From Cyclina sinensis (lineage: Eukaryota; Mollusca; Bivalvia; Venerida; Veneridae), in assembly GCA_012932295.1 (NCBI GenBank), contig JAAONU010000016.1, forward strand, positions 35,185,241 through 35,249,240: a stretch of DNA of 64,000 nt, read 5' to 3'. Position 1 is the stretch's first letter. Each line of letters starts with the position of its first letter. The position numbers were made by a program, and so were the translations under genes. This document shows positions 46,370 to 64,000 of the stretch, one piece after another. The notes below the pieces were generated by a model that did no database searches, had not been told where the DNA came from, and saw only the letters and a program-made list of their open reading frames with translations.

Positions 46370-47750
46370 ATGACAAAAAGTCTAAATTATGTTTTTATTT
46401 TAACTCACATCTGCATGATAATTAACATTAGCCGAAGACTATTTTAGCACAAATCATGTTACCAGCTTAAGTTGTTAGAAAACCATTTTTGTTAAAAATA
46501 TCTATGCTTTATAAACGTATTATAATAGAAAATAGCTGTAGTTAGTTATTTAGACTTATTTAATTATGACCTCAAATGTACACCTCGCAATACGTAAACA
46601 TCATGGTTTGCCTTTCTTGAAGCTTAAGGTGTCTGGGTTGGTTCTAGTACTGTGTTGGCTAACATGGTTAACATAATAGGTCAACAGATGAATGGTTGAC
46701 GATAGAGTCAATATTACATGTATACATTCCGTCAGTATGAATATAATGTCCAAATCATGACCAAACCATAACCGTTTACCTAGCAACTGTGTGAGATTAT
46801 CATTTTAAGGTTGTGACAGAAAAAGAAAATATGTGGAAAACATATCCCTGGCTTTATTTTAAAAGCATTCGGAGACTAGTGACACCTTGCCTTGCCTTTC
46901 AAATGCTTCATTTAAAACTCTGTTAATGAAGATTCGCTTAATCTGTCGCGGACAAGCTTAACGTAACACGTCGGTGTCGTGCAATCACGTCATTAGCGAG
47001 AAAGTGTGAGATTCGAACCCATAATGAGTTTTACGACATGATTTCGTCATTTTATTGACATCCCGTTTTCACCAACATCAAATGGCCGACATGGTAGCGT
47101 TTAATTCCGTTTCTCGGATAATTAGAGTAATTAAACAAAGTGGTAGAGTTAATTACTTAATTGTACTGACAAATTAAAATCATTCTTTGCTTATTTACAT
47201 CAATAATGCAAAGAATATTTCCGTGTAAATTGGACACATAAATATTCTATTAAAGAACGCCACTTTCCGCTGATTGACTTAACGCCGTAAAGGAGTCTAT
47301 TTACGTTTTTTTGTTGTCTATTACGACATAAATGAAACATCAAGACATTAAAAGCGTGATACAAAATATATATACACAAGAATACACAAACAAAACTGTT
47401 TTGTTTCTTTTTATGTACATACTCATTGATTTCGTTTGTTCTGGCCACAAAAAGTAACAATGGACTCAACTGTTGCAACTGACAGGAAACAGTTAAAGAC
47501 TTATTGTTGTAACAAAATGGAAACAATAAAACACTTATAGTCAAACGTAACATCTGCTGAACACAAATATATCAAAATCTTCTGCTGTTGCCACGTTATC
47601 ACTGCCATTGTTGTAGCCATCATAGTCAGAAGCTACGTCGTTATCATTGTCGCCATTATCACCATCATCAAAATCATCATCAATCTTTTCATAGTTTCAA
47701 GGAAAATGCTTCAAGGTATATTAACTAGTATCCTGAGATCGACTACAATG
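46370..47750. other. Spacer between NK1 copies, right of the minisatellite
   Basis: AT-rich single-copy DNA. A loose ATC/ATT stretch at 47600-47690 is low complexity. No exon was recognised. Confidence 0.35.
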
Positions 47751-47754
47751 TTCA

Positions 47755-47955
47755 AAGAACCATTTCTGGCCTGGTAACGAACATGAGTTGCATTGAGAGG
47801 TCGCGAGTTCGATTCACCCTTCCTATACGAACTTCACTTATTATCTTTCGGGTGAAATGCTGATTCTCGACTCCACGTATCATACATACATACATACATA
47901 CATACATACATACATACATACATACATACATACATACATACATACATACATACAT
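47755..47955 (+). mobile_element. Degraded SINE relic with (CATA)n tail
   Basis: CCTGGTAACG and GTCGCGAGTTCGATTCACCC (47768-47820) resemble an A/B-box head, and TTATTATCTTTCGGGTGAAA resembles the body start CTTTCGGATGAGACG of the two clearer SINE copies. The relic runs into about 18 CATA units (47881-47955). It is more diverged than the other copies, so the link is tentative. Confidence 0.4.
47881..47955. repeat. (CATA)n microsatellite
   Basis: About 18 perfect CATA units, making a false MYVC repeat frame on the minus strand. Confidence 0.95.
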
Positions 47956-47959
47956 GGGG

Positions 47960-50900
47960 TGCTTTACGTTTTTTGCACCATCTTTAAAAATATAACTTAG
48001 CTCTTCAGGTAAAGATTGATATGACGATAAATAAATACAAACTGATACCTGTTTCTTGCCTGACGTAGGATTTTTTTAGTTCCCTGCAAGTAAATAGTCA
48101 AGTAAAAGTAAAGCCTGTCTGAGCTTAAGAATTTCGAGCTAGATGATTTGGCTCAGCAGACGACATTCAAAAACAGACCTGAGTCGCAGAAATCAGCAAC
48201 TATTTAAACTGCAAGGGATTTTTTTCTATAGAGATCCTGGTATAATGTAAAGTAATTGTGTGGCTTTTATGGTAATGATGTCAACTGTATAATGCATTTT
48301 CCATTCTGTTACTTGTAATCTATAATTTAATTCATATGCATAACGCCTGTAACATGTTTATTAGTATCTCTTTAATTTTATCTTGACACAAACTTGTACA
48401 CAGTGGAATTCATGGTTCTATCATTAACAAAATGTGCCTACAACAGTACTGGTAAATAATCTCACAGAAAATTAATCTGAACACTCAAGTAAAGACATAC
48501 TTCCTTCTAGTGTACCACAAAATGAATTTTCATTTTCACCTCATATTGTAATGCCTTCACATACTGAGTGAAAAAAAAGAATTGAAATTTGATTGGTTCT
48601 CAATTCAAAAAGCAAAAATATTTTCAGAAGGGTGGTCATATATAGAATATTTCGATACAAACGTAATGTAAGCAGTAAATTGCTCGATACAACAATCGAG
48701 CTTATTGTAAATTTTCTCAAGTAAAATAATTGATTGCAAAAGCCATTTCAAATAAGTTCCCCTGTCCCCCATACTCCCCGTGAAGTCCGTAAAAAAGGAT
48801 CTTGGATGTTGTAACAAGCAATTGGCTGTTCACATTGCGTTTATTTCTAAACACTCATAAAATGTAGAATGTTTCTCGCATTCCAGTCTGTCGACTTTTA
48901 GCTTAAATATTTATTTGTTCGATAAATACATCCGAGATTTCCCTGTGCATCAATTTAGCTAATTAACAAATTAAGATAATGATCGTATTTTTTTCATAGC
49001 ATGTCAAAAATGTTTGTAAATTATTTATCCTCTAATGGACGTGTTTTAAGTTGTAGAATCTGTCAGAATTTCTAAGTAATGTTGATCTTTTTTCTCGTTA
49101 CGGGTTATTAATTCAAGGCCATACAATATTTAAGATTTCTGCGACACATTACTGCAGCTGACAGTTTAATCTATATATACTTTGTGCCACTCGGATAGTG
49201 AGTTTTCTAACATACACAGGCTTGTTACTATTATATTAAATTTTCCCTTATTTCCCAAGACTCAAGACAAGTTATTACGCAGAGTAAATTTTAAACACTG
49301 GGGTGGAGGATAAAGATGATTTTGGTGATATTAGAAAGGAAATGTGCGTTAGAATGAGTGTAAATACTCTCAAGAGAACAAATCAGACCACAATATGTTT
49401 TATATCTTTCTAAATACAAATTCCTGCAGGAGGTTAGACGCAGAGCTACAGATTCTGTCGTCTGTTCAAAAATGATTACATCACGAATGACGTTTATAGC
49501 TACGTCATTGATTTTTCTGAAGTTACAGAGTCTTTTAGAAACTTCAGAAAATGCATATTCTGTTGTTTTTTTTTTTTTTTTAAGAATTTGAAATAATTCG
49601 GCTGTTTCTATTTTTCCATATGTATAAACTCGCTCTATTCACTAGGACAGATTTGGTTTTTTAAATATTCGTAAAAGTCATTGTGTAATAAAAATGCTTT
49701 CAGAAAAAGCATCAACATAGGAAAATTTATATAATGACAGAAATAGCAAATACTGAATCATTCTTATTGCGTGATTTGTTAGGGGATACGGAAGAAATAG
49801 AACAGATAGGAATACAACATTTCAGTGTGGGGAAAAATACTATTTTATGAAAATTTCTTGTCACGAAGATAATTTAAAATCTGGAAGTCCTAAACGTATT
49901 TTCCTATGTTCCTATGCCATTCTAAAATGTTCACGTTATAGATACTTTTCTCGTTCGTGCAAATAAACGGAAAATTTTAAACTAACAGACTTTTTACATG
50001 CAGTGTATAAAACGGTTAACAGGTAGGATATCTTCTCAACTATGCATCTTAACAGCTAAATATTATCTTTGACATTTGACTGAAGGAAACAAAACCGCAT
50101 TACAAACTCTTTCTTAACATACGTTGCATAAAAACTTTTATTTTCATAGCGGTTTTTATAAAGAACAATTAAACCAATATCTTACAGGAAACTTCTACTT
50201 ATCGTCTCTTTTAACACAAAATAAGATTAGATTTAATCCACTTATGAAATGATCAAAAGTAATTAGATTTCGTGTTCTTTCAATTAACATTACGAAGTGT
50301 GTATCGGTCGACGAAATCCATGTTTAAGCTTAATCAATATTATTTTATGGATAGTATTGATTCATGAATTCTCGGTTTAATGTGAAATAACCCACTTGAT
50401 CACAGTAAAATCTATATAATAAACAGAAAATAAACACCACTAAAAATCAGTATCAATATTTTGCGAGATTTACGGTAAAATACCTGGAGGGGGTAAATAA
50501 ACACACAAATAAAAGTAAAGGTTTAGCGATTCGAGACAATTGATTTATTTCTAGGTCCGTTCATTTTTATGAACTGTTACAAGAACAAATATGTAAATAA
50601 TTACAATATTAAAACTTGTACCGTCCGTCTGTATCAAATCAAGCCATGAAATAGCTAAGGAAGGTATTCCACAACACTTAAAAAAACTGACTTATGTAAG
50701 ACTACCAGTTTGTTTAATGACATTTACTGTTAAGATTTTGTATCCAAACGCAGAGACATGCGGTTGTGTACGATATGCAGACTAACAACACCCGACTAGA
50801 ACATTTACTCTACACTGTCCAGGTTTGAAAAACCAAAAACACAATGTAGTGAAAAATCACTTGTGTTAGACTACATTAAAATTGCTTATCAATATTTTTA

Positions 50901-51628
50901 CTCGTATTAAATTTTTTTTTTTATCTAAATGCATTTGAATACGTTTTTTTTTTTTTCAATTGACACAATGAAATCTGCCTATTAAATTAGTTTTTTCCCA
51001 ATTATGCATATTTAAATTTAAGAAGTTTGCCTGTAGAAAGTAAAATATTTTCTGAAAACTGACAAAATGGCTAATTTATGGAAGACGATGTTACGTATCG
51101 ACCTAATGTATTCTGTGCCCGTTATATGATACTATTTTCAGTCTCTTCAAGTGATGATCTTTTGTGATCATTTTTTGCACGACGTAGAAGAACAATTCTG
51201 GCTTATTTGTTACTCTTCACAATGCTCACAAATCGGAAATTTGCGGGTGACCTTTTTGTCCTTAATAGCACTGTGCTTAAAAAAGGAAAGTCAACATCTC
51301 AACATACTTTTAACACAAATATAGACACAAATAAGGAAAATAACATTAAACCGTTTTTTAAAAGGGAAGACATTTAAAAAGAAAAATTTCCTGCTCTTCA
51401 GAAAGCCGTAGTCCCTTATTTTCTGATAACGTTTTGGTATAGTTTAGTTTCACATCGATTGGGAAAAATAAAGATTCTACGTCATATCCGCTATGACACT
51501 CATTATATTTTAGATTGTTTTTTTGATTCTGATTTTTTCGTTTTTCAACTTAAACACTACGGAATAGTCACAATGATAACCAAGTTGTTGTTGTTTTGTT
51601 GTTGTTGTTGTTGTTGTTGTAGTTTTCG
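47960..51628. other. 3' flank of NK1 copy B
   Basis: AT-rich. It includes the 3' UTR of copy B in its right part; the closest canonical minus-strand AATAAA is at 50544-50549, about 1.1 kb after the stop, with an ATTAAA-type alternative near 50714. A GTT/TTG microsatellite (51585-51620) sits directly after the stop codon. No other gene was recognised. Confidence 0.4.
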
Positions 51629-61301
<9,673 letters not shown>

Positions 61302-61620
61302 GTTCCTTTCCTCAAAAATGCTGAATGTATGTGTACATAGCTATACTTTTAACATATACTAACATTTATATCAGATAATTTTCTAATTTCAGTTTTTGTT
61401 TTGTTTTAACATCATATAAAACAAAAGTATCGCGTTCCGATTTTTGAGTAGTCAAAATTTTGCATAACGTGAAGAACATCGATAAATACTAGCAAGTGGG
61501 CCGTACTATACAGTCTGCACATGCGTTAAGAGGCGGAGCTAAGAGAAATTACAAATTCCCGCCTACTAATGACGTCTATATTTCAGTATCTGCCTTTTAT
61601 TGGCTACCAAAGTAATTGCT
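61302..61620 (-). promoter_or_regulatory. Probable promoter region of NK1 copy B
   Basis: TGCACATGCGT (61515-61525), GGCGGAGCT (61532-61540) and a CCAAT box read as ATTGG (61599-61603) lie 215-300 bases above the start codon. The order is the same as above copy A. No convincing TATA box. Confidence 0.45.
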
Positions 61621-64000
61621 AACATGAGGTATGAAATTAGATATCATTAACTTTCTTTCAATGGATAATCGCTCGTGAATGCTAGAGAATTTCTGGCAAA
61701 TTGGATATTTATACATGATTGATGTAGAATAGAGAAAAGGGACGAAATATGGCCTGTGGAAGGTATTATTAGTAGCATACACGTTTTGTGGCCATTTTAT
61801 GGGAATAAGAAACGATTTAGGGCGTTAAGTGGACCGAATTATCTGGTTGGATAGAAAGTCTTTCTTAACTTGAAGGATTCGGGATTGATTTTCTTTTGAA
61901 TTTTCAATAATCAGTTTAGTTTTCTGCAGTCCTTCTGGTGACCAGCTTCGGTGTAAATCGCTCCCTTGACCAAGACTTACCATTCTGTTTTATCAACCGT
62001 ATTATAATTTTATAAACCCAAATGAATCTTTGAAAATAGCCCTGTGTACGTTTATAAACTGCAAATCTTCTCCATTTCTTATAATGCTGCCTGTTTTAAA
62101 ATTACAAGCCTACATGTACTATTACAATTACTATTTTTCCTAGGAAAAACATTTGAAAGCCCCGAGTGATCAGCCCTCATTGTAGCATTAGTCAATGTTG
62201 TTGATTTTTAGAATCTTTTCTATTTAAATATTAAATTCTCTGTACCGCATACTAACTTTTTTATCTTGATTTTTTTTTTTTTTTTGTAATTCGTATCTCT
62301 TACGGACTGAACAGTTGCCTCTGTTTAAAAGCCTAAATACCCGAGTTGAAGCCAGATGTGCTTTGAAGTGGACGGATTCGACTTGATTGGCAATATTCGC
62401 CACTTGTACAAACTTATTTGTTAAGTAGATCTGTATTTAATTAGTCTCGGCGGGGAAATCATGTTCATGAACGGCCTCTCAATGGGACTAAGAGCGGGTT
62501 GATTTCAGCTACGATCAGGGCGAATCAAAGAAATGTAAATAAGTGATCATCACCGGCCAGAAGTCCTTAAACACGAATTAACATTTCACAAGATACTGAG
62601 ATATTTATCTTTCGGCTGATACTTAAATATTACTGTTTATTTTCCATTTAGACCAAAGAAACCTGAATTGAAGCATAATTTATTAATCAAAGAAGCTTCC
62701 TATTCAAGCTATTAAGAATTCGAAAAGCTGTAAACACGTGAAGAAAGATTTGAATTAATTAAGATTTCTATTACGGCTACTGATTGTTGGTTCGTTGAAG
62801 GGATAGGCTTGTTATAATGTACCGTGTACCTAATGTGGCTCTTTAAATAAACGGAAAATAAACGTATTGAATATATATGTGCCGTTGCATGAATATTTCC
62901 TGAAAAAAATATGTTACATATTCTGAAAATACAATTTTGTATAATTCAAGCAATTGGACTGGAGTTTTATTTGCTAAAACTACGCTGAAAAAAACTCATG
63001 ATTTAAGCTTGTAGGATTGTGGTATCTGACTTATGACCCTACTGTGAGTCTAATCGACGACGGGTGCCATCAAATGTTCTGTGTTTATGGAAAGCATTTA
63101 AATATTTCCCTACGGACATTACACGAGCTACTAAATAAATAAGTAAATAAAGAAAGAAAGAAAGAAAAAAAAGAAAGAAAGAAAAAAGAAGAAGAAAGAA
63201 AGAAAGAAACGAACGAACGAATGAATGAATGAACCAATGACCGAACAAAAAACTTGAAAATAAAATAATGAATGAATAAATAAATCTTAAATAATTACTG
63301 AAGGAAGGATCGAACGTACAAATGAACGAACGAATGAATGTTACACCCTCTGCATTTATTGTTACACAGAAATACTTCCTAAAAATGTTCAAATGATAAG
63401 AAAACGACAACAAAAGCTCGAAGCTCTCCTTAAATTAATTGTAAACACAGAGAAAATCTTTCCGCTAAAAATGGAAATCTATAGCAATCTCCAACAATCT
63501 ATTTTCCCAATTGCTCATGCGAGAAATAAATACTTTCTAATACGGGATAATATTTCTCCTTCAGTATCTTCTTGTCTTAATCTGGACATTTTTCTCCATT
63601 TTCCGTCATTTTCATTTCTATAGGCATTACAGCATCTATCCGATTGGCTTAAAAGGTCTCAGTGACTTATCCATATTAACGGTTTAATTGTTTCCTTTCC
63701 GGCGAAAACGATCAATTTCTTTCCCCTTCCGCGTTTTACTGAGGAGCGCTGATTTGATAACTTAATAAACATGATCCGGGTGATCAGAATTTAATTAAAA
63801 TGGTAATGATACCAGATGGAAGGCAATATTTGCGTTTGTCCTCTTACAAGCCGTGTCTGTTCCCAGCGACAATCAGGGCAAATTAAATACTACTTTAGCG
63901 AAAAGACAAGCCCGCGATGAGCTCATTTTAGGCCGCTAAATATGGATTTTGGGTATAAATACCTAATTCGGTTTGAAACAATAGCGCAAACATTCAATTT
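61621..64000. other. Upstream region of NK1 copy B
   Basis: No exon was recognised. Blocks at 62430-62560 and 63640-63960 are less AT-rich and non-repetitive and share an ATCAGGGC-AAT motif, so they may hold regulatory elements. A GAAA/GAAT/GAAC simple repeat occupies 63140-63345. Confidence 0.4.
63140..63345. repeat. GAAA / GAAC / GAAT simple repeat
   Basis: Tetranucleotide-rich stretch that shifts from AAAG to ACGA to ATGA units. The minus-strand Phe/Ser-rich frame over it is an artefact. Confidence 0.88.

Noticed and set aside
45907..46376. Cys/Leu-rich frames of 117-151 codons on the minus strand
   Set aside because: All three minus-strand frames are open over the same tandem array, so composition explains them.
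47752..47955. Frame with repeated MYVC
   Set aside because: It is a reading of the (CATA)n microsatellite.

Overview
The window is animal nuclear DNA, most likely from a bivalve mollusc. It is AT-rich and intron-rich, has no bacterial gene layout, and is full of tandem arrays, a tRNA-derived SINE family and non-autonomous elements with internal core repeats that resemble the pearl-type elements described in bivalves. The mollusc assignment is inferred from repeat style and gene content.

Four protein-coding genes can be read by following splice sites and reading-frame phase. (1) The last two coding exons of an acid-sphingomyelinase-like phosphodiesterase (SMPDL3 family), plus strand, 1786-2950; its earlier exons lie outside the window. 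(2) A complete seven-exon LHPP gene (phospholysine phosphohistidine inorganic pyrophosphate phosphatase), minus strand, 11230-4245, 268 codons; its first intron uses a GC donor. (3) A two-exon NK1-class (slouch/NKX1) homeobox gene, minus strand, 39038-31281, 366 codons. (4) A second two-exon NK1-class homeobox gene, minus strand, 61301-51629, 338 codons. The two NK1 genes are tandem paralogues with the same phase-1 intron and homeodomains differing at 2 of 60 positions. The rest of each protein has diverged widely, apart from the Tinman/EH1-like motif and an HPWL motif.

Layout: 1-3.1 kb SMPDL3 end with dispersed repeats; 3.1-4.2 kb short convergent gap; 4.2-11.2 kb LHPP, whose last intron holds an 11-unit 145-bp core-repeat element; 11.2-31.3 kb gene-poor spacer with a 26-bp minisatellite (about 100 copies), a SINE, a 30-bp minisatellite (about 52 copies) and a degraded gag-like zinc knuckle; 31.3-39.0 kb NK1 copy A; 39.0-51.6 kb spacer with a perfect CTCF-type core motif, another minisatellite and a SINE relic; 51.6-61.3 kb NK1 copy B, whose intron holds a duplicated E-box block and a second SINE; 61.3-64 kb upstream region of copy B.

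The main biological point is an NK1 homeobox pair next to LHPP. NKX1-2 and LHPP are also neighbours in human, so this looks like an old linkage that has gained a local NK1 duplication. I found no new enzyme system, CRISPR, rRNA or intact transposase. The large spacers and introns of the NK1 genes are the likely places for regulatory DNA.
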